Source of the DNA: Hermatobates lingyangjiaoensis
Taxonomy: Eukaryota > Arthropoda > Insecta > Hemiptera > Hermatobatidae
Assembly (NCBI GenBank): GCA_026182355.1
Contig: JAPFBL010000603.1
Coordinates: 62,001 to 126,000, forward strand
Length of the DNA: 64,000 bases
Direction of reading: 5' to 3'
The notes below the pieces were generated by a model. The model had not been told where the DNA came from. It saw only the letters and a program-made list of their open reading frames with translations, and did not search any database. This document shows positions 21,226 to 32,579 of this stretch, piece after piece. Numbering within the stretch: the stretch's first letter is position 1; every line of letters begins with the position of its first letter. The translations under genes were made by a program, and so were the position numbers.

Positions 21226-22639
21226 ATATGAATATTAACGTAATAATAATTTTCATGAAAATGTTTTTTCGTTGAGGTTAACTTGGTTTTTTTGTCAACT
21301 TTTGCATTTTTTTTTTTAATTTCAGGAATCTTATTAGCTGTTAAACAAAGTTTCTTATTTGGATTAACTTTCCATTTTTTTTTTTAAATTTTTAATGAGC
21401 TGTCTTAAAAATTAATTAATGGAAATTTTCTTTTTGTTTGCATTATTCTTGGCTGTATTATTATAATATTACTTGGATATACATTTCTTTTCAGATCAAT
21501 ATTGTAATGAAAACTAACTGTAATTATAATTAACTGATATTAATAATATTTAAGAAAATTAAACTAAATCATATATGTGACGACATTTTTTATTGATGTT
21601 CTAATTTGGTTGGTACTGATGTTGCCGTAGTGTTAATAGGACCAGTCTCTGAAGTAATTTCAACTTTGTGAACACCAAAACCGTGGGTCTTTTAAGTAAA
21701 TTTTAACTCAATTGTCCTCTGAAATGACGTTAGTCTTAATAAACCATAATCCAGAAGATAAAGTCTATTTTGTTTCAACTAAGTTATGGAAAATGGATTC
21801 TGGTTTATTGTTTAATGTTTCAAAGTAGTTATAACTAAAAAAAAAAATCATCATACGCTTGTTTGATAATTAGTGTATTGATTATTCGTGGAGGTTATTT
21901 TATTAATTTATTGGAATATCTCTTGGTGAGTTTGTGGATTTTTACTAAAATTTATGGGTTTAATTAGAATGTAATAATTATTTATGGGAAACTCGATGGC
22001 TTATTTGGTAATATCTGTCGCTTTAGTCAGGAAGTCGTGGATTTGACTCCCTTATATCGTGATTGTTTGTGTTGGTTTAATTTTTGATTTAAAACACTTA
22101 ATAAAAAAAAAAAGATTTGCAGAATTAAAAGGGAGGCTTATTCAATAGTTAAATTAATCTGTAGATTCATATCAAAGGAAGAAAGCAGAAGTAAAGTCAA
22201 AACTCATTATAATAAAAATAGGATAACTGAGAGAAGTAAGTAAAGAATTCATAAAATAATAAAAATGTAAACAAGAATTTGGGTAACAAACTTTAGAATG
22301 ACGCATTAATTGTGTTTCATTATATCTGTTAATATTTGAAGCCTGTATATATCATTGTATATAAATGTAGTTTACTAAATATCGAAATACGGAACTCACT
22401 CGTTTCCGAGTACCACGGCAAAAGCCGATTTGCATTAACAATCTGTATAATATAAATAAGATAAGAGTGTAAGGTTGTATAATGCAATAAATGGTTATTA
22501 TTATTATAAAAGGGAGGCTTATATTTCGACGGAGTTTGATGACAGTTGCTGATGGAGTCTAAAACGAAGCGAGTTTTTTTTTTTTTTTTACTAAAAGAGT
22601 TGTGCTATTGATGAGAAAAAAAATATTTGGTTTTGGTAG

Positions 22640-22804
22640 TATGAACTGCGGTTGGCAGCATCAGACAACCTGAAAGAGAACTGGACAACAGTTGTGATTC
22701 ACGTAAAGGATGTAAACGACAACCCACCAGTATTTGAAAGGCCGACCTACCGGACCCAAATCACTGAAGAGGACGACAGAAACTTGCCGAAAAGAGTGCT
22801 ACAG
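22640..22804 (+). CDS. CadN: N-cadherin alternative exon, version A
   Basis: Internal coding exon of a classical arthropod neural cadherin, a large calcium-dependent homophilic adhesion protein of the neuronal plasma membrane. It is 165 nt (55 codons), phase 0 at both ends, with acceptor TTTTGGTAG before TAT and donor CAG/GTGCAT. The peptide begins YELRLAASDNL, carries the inter-repeat calcium linker DVNDNPPVF at residues 24-32 and ends RVLQ. It therefore closes one extracellular cadherin repeat and opens the next. RVLQ joins in frame to VTATDGD of the exon at 34124. The first in-frame ATG-like codon is not a start: this is a spliced exon. The donor is weak compared with GTAAGT, which fits regulated splicing. 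A homologous exon of identical length follows 252 nt later. I recognise the family from the insect CadN sequence; the alternative use of the two exons is inferred. Confidence 0.93.
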
Positions 22805-23056
22805 GTGCATACCGAAAACCGCCTCCTCCTCTCAAAGGAACAACAGTTGAATTCGCGAGGGCTTTCCCTCACGCAATTCAACTGATTTGTCTATGAGATT
22901 TTAGGAGGGTTGTGACACAATCTGTCGCATGATGCATCGCCTTTTATTTCCCCCAGTTTATTCTTATTTTATTTATTTATTTATTTTTTTTTTTTTTTAT
23001 TACTAAACATGTTAACACAGTAGAGCATGTGTAAAGTTGTGCATGTAAACGTTTAG
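22805..23056 (+). other. Short intron between the two alternative exons
   Basis: 252 nt between the donor of version A (GTGCAT) and the acceptor of version B (ACGTTTAG). It holds a strong inverted repeat near its 5' end (22844-22884), a GC-rich stretch (about 22885-22950) that stands out from the AT-rich surroundings, and a long T tract (22963-23000). In mutually exclusive pairs the intervening intron is normally not removed to join the two exons. Joining A to B here would stay in frame, so exclusion cannot rest on frameshift and decay and would need a splicing mechanism. Confidence 0.8.
22844..22884 (+). promoter_or_regulatory. Stem-loop downstream of the version A donor
   Basis: Inverted repeat seen directly: outer arms CAGTTGAATT and AATTCAACTG pair perfectly over 10 bp, then GCG/CGC and AGGG/CCCT continue the stem with a 1-nt and a 2-nt bulge, closing on a CTTT loop. 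It starts 40 nt after the exon A donor. RNA structures of this kind control exon choice in several insect genes, so a splicing role is plausible. That role is inference; conservation in related species is not visible here. Confidence 0.45.
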
Positions 23057-23221
23057 TACGAGTTGACTCTGGTCGCCTCGGACAGTCTGAACGAGCAGGA
23101 GACGACTGTCGTCATCTACATCAATGATGTCAACGATTTGCCGCCCGCATTCGACTCCCAGCTCTACTCCACTTCCATGGACGAGGAGCTTGCTCAAACC
23201 CACCCCGTCCCTCTCCTTCAA
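23057..23221 (+). CDS. CadN: N-cadherin alternative exon, version B
   Basis: Second version of the same cadherin exon: 165 nt, 55 codons, phase 0, acceptor GTTTAG before TAC and donor CAA/GTCAGT. The peptide begins YELTLVASDSL, has the linker DVNDLPPAF at residues 24-32 and ends PLLQ, so it would also splice to VTATDGD at 34124. It is identical to version A at 28 of 55 positions. Identity is concentrated in the first 32 residues and low in the last 20, which start the next cadherin repeat. The canonical linker Asn of DxNDN is Leu here. Base composition is visibly more GC-rich than version A and than its surroundings. Insect CadN genes have comparable mutually exclusive exon pairs; I do not assign a fly exon number. 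Confidence 0.92.
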
Positions 23222-23349
23222 GTCAGTTCTTTACTTTACTAATTACCCTAATTAGTTAAACAATTATTTAGAAATGAAACATCACTATAATTAATAGATT
23301 CATCAACTACCATTCGGTATATCATAATTGCTCTCATTAAAAAGTTAAA

Positions 23350-23560
23350 AAGATTTCAGATAAACACATGAAACAACAATCAATGATCAAACCACAATAA
23401 GAAATGGGAAAACAAGACTAAGATCTTTCAACCGTAACAAGCGGTCTTTGTCAGATCATCAGTTGGGTTTTTGACTCTGACGAAGACTGCTTGTTACGGT
23501 TGAAAGATCTTAGTCTTGTTTTCCCATTTCTTATTGTGGTTTTGATCATTAAAAAGTTAA
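23350..23560. repeat. Palindromic ribozyme locus, family A
   Basis: Antisense unit from 23416 (core CUGACAA, damaged, truncated) and sense unit 23473-23515 (core intact, one G-U in stem II). It begins 128 nt after the exon B donor. Confidence 0.65.
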
Positions 23561-23847
23561 CTTTGAAACCTTCTATTTTTACAATATTCCATTCAATTTG
23601 TGTCCTTCAAAAGTTTTCGTGATTTCTATTATTTGTAAAAACTGGTACATATAAGTTTATATAATTCGTTGAATACAGATAAGCAACACAGAATCATACA
23701 CTGTAAAAATAAAAAAATTGAAATTAACGATATAGATTTAATTATTTAAAAAAAATTAGACATGAAATTCACGAAATTATAGCTGTATGAAGTTTTTAGA
23801 AAACTTATTTACCTACTCGATTTTACTAGATAATTTGAGAAACTCAT

Positions 23848-24020
23848 ACTACAAAGATGAAAGAATAAGACTTGTGTTTTCGTACTACAAAGATTAAAGA
23901 ATAAGACTTGTGTTTTCGTACTACAAAGATTAAAGAATAAGACTTTTGTGTCCATACTACAAAGATTAAAGAATAATACTTTTGTTTTCGTACTACAAAG
24001 ATTAAAGAATAAGACTTTTT
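23848..24020 (+). repeat. 36-bp minisatellite, about 5 copies
   Basis: ACTACAAAGATTAAAGAATA recurs at 23848, 23884, 23920, 23956 and 23992, an exact 36-bp period. The open frames on the minus strand are by-products of this repeat. Confidence 0.9.
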
Positions 24021-24364
24021 TTCCCAAGAAACAAATATAATTAGCAATATACTTTTGTCAACCATTTTGTACAAACTTTAAAATATTTTTTTTTAACTTT
24101 ATGTAAATTGTTAAAGTTTGAAGATGGGTGACGACTTTGTTGAAGAACTCAAGTTGTTTTATTTGACATTTTTAACTACCAAGGTCTTGAATTCCACTAA
24201 AGCTATATGTTTAATGTAGGTAGCTCGTTTGTTGCTTAAAATGAACAATAGAATGGTTTTTCTTTTTTTTTTTCTTCTTAAATTCTAATTATTGGTATAT
24301 TTTTTTAGTTAATTTTAATAATTTAAGTATATTATTTGAATCAAGGAAAAAAGGAAAACAATAA

Positions 24365-24560
24365 AGAAAAAATGCTCTCAGGCATTTGACTTTATATGAT
24401 CAGAGAGCAAACAAAGTTAAGAACTAAGAAGATAACATAAAAGTTATGTAGCATAAGTTTCTTGCATAACTTTTATGTTACCCTCTTAGTTCTTACTTTG
24501 TTTGCTCTCTGATGACAAAGAGAAAGAGCTCAGAGCATTTATTTCTATTCTTTTCCTTTT
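24365..24560. repeat. Palindromic family F ribozyme locus
   Basis: Antisense motif 24374-24408 (core CUGAUCA, damaged) and sense motif 24504-24536 (core CUGAUGA, stem I GCUCU/AGAGC, stem II very weak). Arms meet near 24462 (CATAACTTTTATG). Confidence 0.6.
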
Positions 24561-24778
24561 TCCTCTGTTTGTAAACAAGTCATGTTTGTAAATATCAATG
24601 ATGATATCGTGATGATTGCATCACGAGTGTAGTGAATCTTCTGAATATGTTATATTATTTGTACAAAATTATTAATTATTCAGTGAATATAATACAATTT
24701 TGCAGTGTTGCTGATGGATATTAAATGTCAAAAGTAAAATAATCTATTATTATTTTAAACTTAAAAGATTAAAGGTTT

Positions 24779-25000
24779 ATTGAATATAAATTATTTATTG
24801 TTTAAATAATATCAGTACCAGTGGTGTAGCTGGAATAGGGGGCATGCCAAGAATGTGGTAGGAGCCTATGCTACAAGAGGGGGACTATGCTTGGAGCAAG
24901 CGGCAACAAAAATTCACTAAATACCAAAAATCCATCGAAACTTAAACTAAATATATATTACAACCATTATTATATTAAATAAATTTTACTATTTGTTGTA
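24779..25000 (+). repeat. Dispersed repeat, copy 1
   Basis: About 200 bp nearly identical to 27781-27990, including GTGGTGTAGCTGGAATAGGG and CGGCAACAAAAATTCAC. Possibly the end of a hAT-like element running to about 25391, where a weak mirror of CAGTGGTGTAGCTG appears, but flanks show no duplication. Confidence 0.55.
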
Positions 25001-26699
25001 AAGTAATAATATAGCTAGAGCTGATGTTGAATTCCATAAAAAATTCCAAGACGCGAAAAAATAAAAATGACTGTCATTACCTACCATTCAACATCGAAAA
25101 AGAAAGAAACTGAATTTAAAATAATTATTAAATTTAATAATTTAACTATTAAATCTAATTGGTATTAATAAATTATTAGCAAAAAAAAAAATGAAAAAAT
25201 TAGAAAGGGAAATTTTAATGCTTAGTGAACTAAATATTACGAGTTAGCATAAAATTACACATTATCATTTAAATTGTATTTCATATAATCACTTTTTATT
25301 AGAATTTTTTAGAATTGTTTTATATTTATTTATTAAGGGCTTTAAAATGATTTTTTGCAAAATAACCCTTATTTTCAGCTACATCATTGGGTAGCCAACT
25401 TTCAGTTTTGTTTACGAAAGTAGAGAGTTGATATATATTCAATAAGCGTGTTTATTTTATTTAGTTTTTTTTTTTAAATGATAAGTGAGCTCTCCTGAAC
25501 TCTGTGCTTTTTTTTCTCTCTCTCTAACTATCTTCAAGAAAATAATCCTAAATGTTCTTCAATTATAACACTGACTGTCAGTAAAAACCTAACCAAAGCT
25601 TTACTAATATATTAATTTTAAAATTATCTGGTTCTAACAAGCTCCTAAATCCTGAAACAAGCTAAAAGACTCCGAATGAGCCTCTCTTAACAGTAAGTAA
25701 GAGACGGATTATTTGCACGGCTTTCCCACTAAAATGCATTCTATGTTATCAGTTTTACCGTTACGTTTGATAAGACATAACGTCTTTTTACGTTGCGGAC
25801 TGGCAACGTCTTTTATGTTGCACTCACAATCACACTGTTTTTTTTTTTAATTAATTATCTTTTGAGTTCATTCAAAAAGCATGCATTATAATTAGCACAA
25901 TATACCCGCATGACTCGACGGTAGTGCAGCTATTCTAATTAATATGCATATAATTACTGTTATCTATATGTGAATATTGTCTTATTAAAGTCAGTCGAAA
26001 TGTACTAGTTAACCTAATAGGCTTTCTTGTATATGTGCATTATTTACGATTATCTATTTCACACAAGTAATGAATTGCAGGTTGTTTAATTTTAAACAGA
26101 GCTTTTTTTAATCCTGCATCAGTCAGTTTTGTTAAATACATTTAATATATTAATATCTTAGAACACATTGGCTTCAGTCGCATGCTGCAGTTGCCCTATT
26201 TCTAAATGTATTTAACTTTATCTGGCTTAAGCCTTCTTTTAACTTAAAATAGTACTAAAATACATTATTGAATACATTAATTAGCTCTCAGAAATCAATA
26301 TTAGGAATTTACAGGCAAAAGAACCATAAATTTTCTTTTAGTTTTCCTAAATAGAAAATTCTTGCTTACAAAATAATTTCGTTTTATTTAAATTACTGCT
26401 ATATTTTCATATAATTATTAACATGAAATTATACAATTTGACTCTAAAAATTAAATTTCAAATTGATTCATTTAAATGAATTTTTCGATATTATTTTCAT
26501 ACTTATTTAATTAAATTCAGGTTATTTAAATCTTAAATATACTCCAATATCATTTAAATGATTTATTTATTTAATTTTGAAAATCATTTAAATGATTTTA
26601 AATATTTCCATATGCATTTTTTGTATCGTTTACTTCATATTGAAATAGTTAAATGTGTATTTTAGATGTTAATGTTATAATATCGTTTTCATAAATATA

Positions 26700-26940
26700 A
26701 AAGAATGACATATATATATATATATATATATAATAAAGATTTCACATAAACACGTGAAATAACAATCAATGATCAAACCACAATAAGAAATGGGAAACAA
26801 GACTAAGATCTTTCAACCGTAACAAGCGGTCTTCGTCAGAGTTGGGTTTTTGACTCTGACGAAAATCGCTTGTTACGGTTGAAAGATCTTAGTCTTGTTT
26901 TCCCATTTCTTATTTTGGTTTGATCATATATATATATGTG
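26700..26940. repeat. Palindromic ribozyme locus, family A
   Basis: (AT)n 26708-26732, antisense unit 26801-26841, sense unit 26852-26894 whose stem II strand reads GAAAAUCG, damaged. Confidence 0.6.
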
Positions 26941-27589
26941 CAATTGGATTAGAAATATATTAAGCGTTTTAGCTCGTACATTTAGTGAAGTGTCTCCCAG
27001 TTTCTGGCCTTGTCTATTTTCACGAGAAATTGAAATTGCTTTTTAAGGGAGACAAAATCTGAAACTAGTTGAGCATTCCATACAAGGTACAAAGTAAATT
27101 ATGCGTAATTTACTTCAATAAACTTATTGAAATATTATTGATATTTAAGTGTTGTGTTTAGGATAAACAATGTAGTAAAATAGTTTTTTCTTTTTTAAAT
27201 AAAAAAGCGAATATTTGGATTAAGAGCACAAAACGATGTAGATTAATATGCCTCAGTAATCTTATTATTGATAAGTGTATTGAATTCAGGATCAAATTAC
27301 TTAAGGGTCAAAAAAACCTTTAAAATGAATTGTTGTACCCATAGAACTCAACGAATTTAGTTGAAGAATTGTTGAGTGGTTGACTCTTAACGATTTAAAC
27401 ATGAAATGTAAAAGTAACTCATAACGTAAAAATATATCATAATGTTTCATCAAAAGAATAAATTTTCACTACATTTATTTCGGCTTACTAAACTTTTTGG
27501 TGTTTGAATAAAATAAAGTCTTTAAATATTTCTACATATTGTTATATGAATTTTCTGCTATAATGGCTTTAAGTAAACGGAGGTGGTTT

Positions 27590-28165
27590 CCACTTGCACA
27601 TGTTGGGTTTGAATTTTTAATCACAGAAAGTAAAAGAAACACACTTACAGACTCAAATTTTTGGGTAATCCGTCTTCAGGAGAAAAGAGAAAGGAAGAGC
27701 AAGCACGTTTTAGACGCAACAGCTAGTAACCCTAGTTACTAGGGTTTCGTTATATTGAAATATAAACTATTCAATATAACGAAGATTAGAATTATTTATT
27801 GTTTATAACAGTGGTGTAGCTGGAATAGGGGGCATGACAAGAATGTGGTAGAAGCCTATGATACAAGAGGGGGACTATGCTTGGAACAAGCGGCAACAAA
27901 AATTCACTAAATACCAAAAAACCATCGAAACTTAAACTAAATATATATTACAACCATTATTATATTAAGTAAATTTTACTATTTGTTGTAAAGGGAGACA
28001 AAATTTAAACTACTAACTACGTTAGTAGTCGTAACGGGTTACAAGCCGCTGCGTCTACAATGTGCTTGGTCTCCCTTTCTATTTTCTCCTGTAGACGGAT
28101 TACCCGAAAAATTTAGTCTGTTAGTGTGTTTCTTTTACTTTCTTGCTACCTAAATTCAATTTATA
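27590..28165. repeat. Family C ribozyme palindrome split by another repeat
   Basis: Antisense unit about 27643-27689 (core CUGAAGA, GAAAAAUUUGAGUC) and sense unit about 28085-28130 (core CUGUAGA, damaged) are the arms. Between them sits a copy of the 24779 repeat (27781-27990). Confidence 0.55.
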
Positions 28166-28984
28166 TATATATATTTATATATATATATATATATATACCT
28201 CCCTTAAAAATATTGTATATTGTCATAATATACCTATAAGTTAAATTTACGAAGATATTAAAATGTATCACTCTTTTATGGGTCATTTACCAATTCTTTT
28301 GAAGAAAAATCAGTTGAAAAAATCTACAGCATTCCATTCATTTAAATTAATAGGAAAGAAGAATCATGGTATTTATATATATCAAGATTAATTTGGAGAA
28401 ATAAAGATGGAATTTAATACAAATTTATTGTTTGTAAGATGTGTATTGTTATAGATTTTTTGAGGTATATTTAAAATTACAATATAAAATATTTTAATCC
28501 TAGGAATAAATTAATTTTTTTCCCCCTTCAATAAACGACAATCCATTTACTATTTAAATTCATCTTAATATATAAGCAATTGCTTCTACCCTCTATTAAT
28601 GTTTTTAAAGGGGAAAAAAGGTAGGAAATAAATAAAAATGTAAAGCGAGAAATGATGATAGCCTTTTATCCAGTCTGAAGTAAATGAAGGAGTTGTATCA
28701 TAGAGGGGGAAATCACCTCCCCTCAAGGGGGTAATATTTAATAATAAATATTCAGATTTCTATGCACAAGTATATATTTTATATAAATTTTATTTTTAAA
28801 AATATAAATCTGTATGATCAATGTAGGAGGATATAACCCAAGTTTTAAGTGTTAATTTCGGGTAAAATTTCAGCACAAGCCAATATTGTGAGTAATTTTT
28901 CTGTTTCAAAAATAATTTTATTCTCCATATACGGTTGATTGTAAACAAGAAACATATTTCAAAGTTGTTTCTTCTTCATGTTAT

Positions 28985-29200
28985 TGTTGTGGTAGGTGAA
29001 ACTACCTATTAGTCAATTAACTAGTCATCAACTCCTTAGCACTTGATGTAACTTAAAGAAGAGCACTATATGTTCGAAACGTGTTGTTTATATAGAAAAT
29101 ATTTGTATCCAAAGATTTGTATTTTAAACATGGATAAACACAATATAGTAACTGATTTTACAACATATGAATTGATTATGTTGTGCTATATAATATGAAT
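28985..29200 (+). mobile_element. Family D Penelope-like terminal repeat, diverged
   Basis: Motif at 29046-29093: CUUAAAGAAGAGCAC, CGAAACGUGUUGUUUAUAU. The core is damaged. The flank GGATAAACACAATATAGTAA resembles the other family D continuations. Confidence 0.45.
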
Positions 29201-29389
29201 TACTTTTATGTTAATACATTAAAATAAATAAAAAGTAACAATTAAAACTTTAATTTGACAATTCGCGATGACAACTTTAAAAGTGACAATTAAATATTTG
29301 CTAGATTGGCAAATTCAAAAAAAGGAAGTTTCACCTTCTAATATTAAACATTGCATTTACGTTCAAGTTTTGATCTTAGATTAACACAT

Positions 29390-29560
29390 ATATATATATA
29401 TATAATACTATATATATATATATATATATATATACTAAATAATCACAATAAACACGTGATGAAAATTAATGAACGTATAAGCCACAAGGAAAAAGTTTTC
29501 CAAATATTCTCTGTGTTTTTTACTTTTTCCTTGTGGCTTATACGTTCATATATATATAAA
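29390..29560. repeat. (AT)n-flanked foldback
   Basis: (AT)n at 29391-29433, then 29470-29505 and 29517-29550 form a palindrome (GAACGTATAAGCCACAAGG and its complement). No ribozyme core recognised. Confidence 0.5.
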
Positions 29561-29809
29561 GAACAATAAATTATCGACCGTAGACAGATATATAACTAAA
29601 AAAGGTAAATCAGCCTGCGATCAGTTTCTTCTACTTCCAATCCAACTTTCATTGCCAAAACGTTTCGATTTTATTCTAAATCTTTTTCAAAGGTCTACAA
29701 TACAAAGGAAATTAAGAAATTAAATATGTACATTTTTAACACAAACAAAAGAAGTTACATTATGAAAAAATAAATACAATCATGAGTATTAGAATAGCAA
29801 TGAAAATAA

Positions 29810-30215
29810 CATGAAGGAACCTATCTATAAAAAATTACAATGAACTTAGAAAAGTAGGAATATTTGAAAATGAACGAACTATTACATATTACATTACTAA
29901 AACAATATGGAAGGTTAAACTATTCAAATGACAATTAATAAACATCTATGTATGATCAAACCACAATAAGAAAATGGGAAAAAAACAAAAACATCTATGT
30001 ACAGATGGTAAACAGGTAACTATGGAACAAAAAATCACTAAAACTGTTAGGTATTCAAAATACTAGAATAAACACTATTTAAATTAGCTATGTCGCTTCT
30101 ATAATTAATAAAGGTCTGATTTTTTTTTAATGAATAACATTTCAAGAGTTCTTATTCTATGTTCGTCATGTTCTCTACTCATGATGACTGCTCCATCGAA
30201 GTCAAATGACCTTCA
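29810..30215 (-). pseudogene. Antisense copy of Penelope-like endonuclease C-terminus
   Basis: The reverse complement matches 30985-31325: FDFDGAVIMSREHDEHR-type coding, the TTTAAATAGTGTTTATTC segment and the AT-rich 3' end. With 30225-31330 it forms an inverted pair. A short family A fragment interrupts it at 29951-29990. Confidence 0.65.
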
Positions 30216-30224
30216 CTTATTGAA

Positions 30225-31160
30225 TGATATCAAATTATAATGACAGAATGAGATACTCTATTAATTGAAGAAGGAAAAAGCAGAATGATTCCATAGAAGT
30301 ATGCTTCAACAAAACTCGCAAGTCATTAAAAGAACATAGTTTTATTTTGATTTGTAAAAGTGATAAATCTGAAGACACGGTAATAATGACAAAAGAGGAT
30401 AATAAAACTAAAATGAAAACTTTATAGGAAGACAGTGACACATATGAAATTTCAAGAAGTGATCCATCATCGACACTTCGAAACAAAGTTAAGAAAATAG
30501 TAGAAGAACTAAAAACGGCAGAAAGACTTTATCTCCGTCAAGCCGCAAAAATGAAGACCTTTAATGGAATATCACCAAGAATCTATGGTATTGATCTAAT
30601 AGAAGGTATTTGGAAAAAGTATTTAAGAGAACAGACGGAACATACAGTAGGCACTGCTAATAACCATCAAACGATTAATAAAAGATATTTCAAATACCCA
30701 TTTATTGAAGGACTGTCACAAAATATTAAAAATAAATTGAAAAGAAGAATACCAGAAGTCAGTTTAGCCTATTATAATCTACAAAAAGTAAAATTAATAT
30801 TTTCTAATTTAAAAGATACCAAATGATATAGAAAGTAAAACTATTTATTCTGTAAAATGTATTGAATGTAATAAAAAGGATTATGGTGAAACCAGTAGAT
30901 TTTTGAAAGAAAGGATATATCAGGATAAATATTCTGTTAGAACAAAAAGATTAATGCAACAGCTTTAGTCTATCATTCAATAAGTGAAGACCATACATTT
31001 GACTTTGATGGAGCAGTCGTCATGAGTAGAGAACAGGACGAACATAGAAGAAGAACCCTTGAAATGCTATTCATTAAAAAAGATCAAACTTGCATTAATC
31101 ATAGAAACTACATAGCGAATTTAAATAGTGTTTATTCTAGTATTTTGAATACCTAACAGA
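30225..31160 (+). pseudogene. Penelope-like element: reverse transcriptase ends plus GIY-YIG endonuclease, core deleted
   Basis: Reading the + strand with frame changes: KSDKSEDTVIMTKED and LEDSDTYEISRSDPSSTLRN match the N-terminal part of the reverse transcriptase. KMKTFNGISPRIYGI (30551-30596) is where IYGLPKIHK normally follows. The sequence then jumps to the post-catalytic segment YFKYPFIEGLSQNIKNKLKR, then SVKCIECNKKDYGETSRFLK (GIY-YIG region) and HTFDFDGAVVMSREQDEHRR, ending SILNT and a stop at about 31155. The YADD-containing palm domain is absent, so an internal deletion removed the polymerase core. Several in-frame stops confirm a dead copy. Confidence 0.75.
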
Positions 31161-31329
31161 TTTAGTGAAATTTTTGTTCCATAGTTACCTGCTTACCAGC
31201 TGTACATAGATGTTTATTAATTATCATTTGAATAGTTTAACCTTCATATTGTTTTAGTAATGTAATTTGTAATATTTCCTTCATTTTCAAATATTCCTAC
31301 TTTTCTACTTTTCTAAGTTCATTGTTATT

Positions 31330-32240
31330 AAAAGGAATATATTATTTAATAATTGACCATATATTTTTATCTATGAAATATCTTTAAATAAACATACTGA
31401 TTTAAAAACATCTGTTCTTCAAATTAGAAATCTTCTCTCTTGATTCATTCCGGTTTTAAAGTAAAAATATAATCTATTATACATTTCATTTGTTTTTCCC
31501 TTTACCAATTTATGAAATATTCTTCCTGTTTTCATTGAAAGTTATAAAATTTGTTCTTTTATTGTTGTTATTTCTATATAAATTCAATTTAAAATGATTA
31601 AAATGTCGTAAAAATGATTTCAAGTACAGAGATTGATGGCAGTAATACTTACGACGGTCGCGCAGATGATTTCATCAAAATAATATTGTGTTCTTTTATT
31701 TTATATCTCTTTTGATTCAGAGCAATAAAACTATTTTCTTCCAGAAATAAACTTCGACCCCTAAGAATCTCTAAATCCCATTAACCCATTGTAGTTGATT
31801 TACAAACTTTAATAATAAGAAAAAAAAGACTGTAAAACTTTTATTTAAAAAAAAAAAAAAAGAATTACTTTTTTTTTCTTTGTATTATTATAAATTTTGG
31901 CAAACAAGAGTATAATAATTTAAAACAAAACCAATTAGTTAGAAGTCAAGAAATATTAATGTTTTCCTGGAACGGTGTTCGTTGTTAAATATCTTTTAAG
32001 AAATATTATATGCACTTGATCTCATGAATCAAAACATCTTGTCAGATAGAATATTTGATTTAAGTCCTTTGTTTAGCACAATTTAATTTAGCATAAAGCA
32101 ATGGTAGATCCTGTTTCTTAAGCTTTTTGCGCACAATGCTTTAAAACTATTAAGACGATAGTTTTGAAGTGTTGTTTTAATAAACTTATTAAAATATAAT
32201 GAATTTGTCGTTTAAATATCTTTTCGAAATATATATAAAT
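31330..32240 (+). other. AT-rich intronic DNA
   Basis: Homopolymer runs (31848-31863 A, 31869-31878 T) and no recognised element or coding. Confidence 0.5.
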
Positions 32241-32244
32241 ATAT

Positions 32245-32560
32245 ATATATATAGTTCAATGTACATAAAGAAACGTAGAGAAATTAAAAACACACACTTA
32301 CAGTCTCTAATTTTCGGTTGAACCGTCTTCAGGAGAGATAATAAAGGGAAACCAAGTGCACTGGAACAGAGACGGTTGGAGACCCGGTCTCTGTACCAGT
32401 GCGCTTGGTTTCCCTTTCTTATCTCTCCTGAAGACGGTTCAACCGAAAATTAGAGACTGCAAGTGTGTGTTTTTAATTTATCTACGTTTCTTTATCTACA
32501 TTGAACTGTATTTGTCCATTTCGGATCGTATTTTCATCAAAAAAGTATATATATATATAT
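32245..32560. repeat. Palindromic family B ribozyme locus
   Basis: Antisense unit 32297-32345 and sense unit 32418-32463, both with CUGAAGA, GGUU/AACC-type stem II and GAAAAUUAGAGA, joined near 32382 (GGAGACC). Outer ends TATATAGTTCAATGTACA and its mirror, then (AT)n. Confidence 0.7.
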
Positions 32561-32579
32561 ATAATATATATATAATTTA

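Larger units (their letters stand above)
1..22639 (+). other. Upstream CadN intron, repeat-filled
   Basis: No cadherin exon was found before 22640, so this is taken as one long intron of the same gene, or as intron plus an undetected small exon. It is packed with ribozyme palindromes, Penelope-like fragments, SINEs and MITEs listed separately. Segments with nothing recognised: 8150-8830, 12300-13395, 13690-14790, 18140-19015 and 21230-22560, which are AT-rich with only short homopolymer runs. Confidence 0.55.

Noticed and set aside
23848..24020. CRISPR-like array
   Set aside because: Direct 36-bp repeats are contiguous with no unique spacers, and the host is a eukaryote.
24819..25391. Complete hAT element with CAGTGGTGTAGCTG ends
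   Set aside because: The right-end mirror (CAGCTACATCATTG) is imperfect and no target duplication is visible; kept only as a dispersed repeat.
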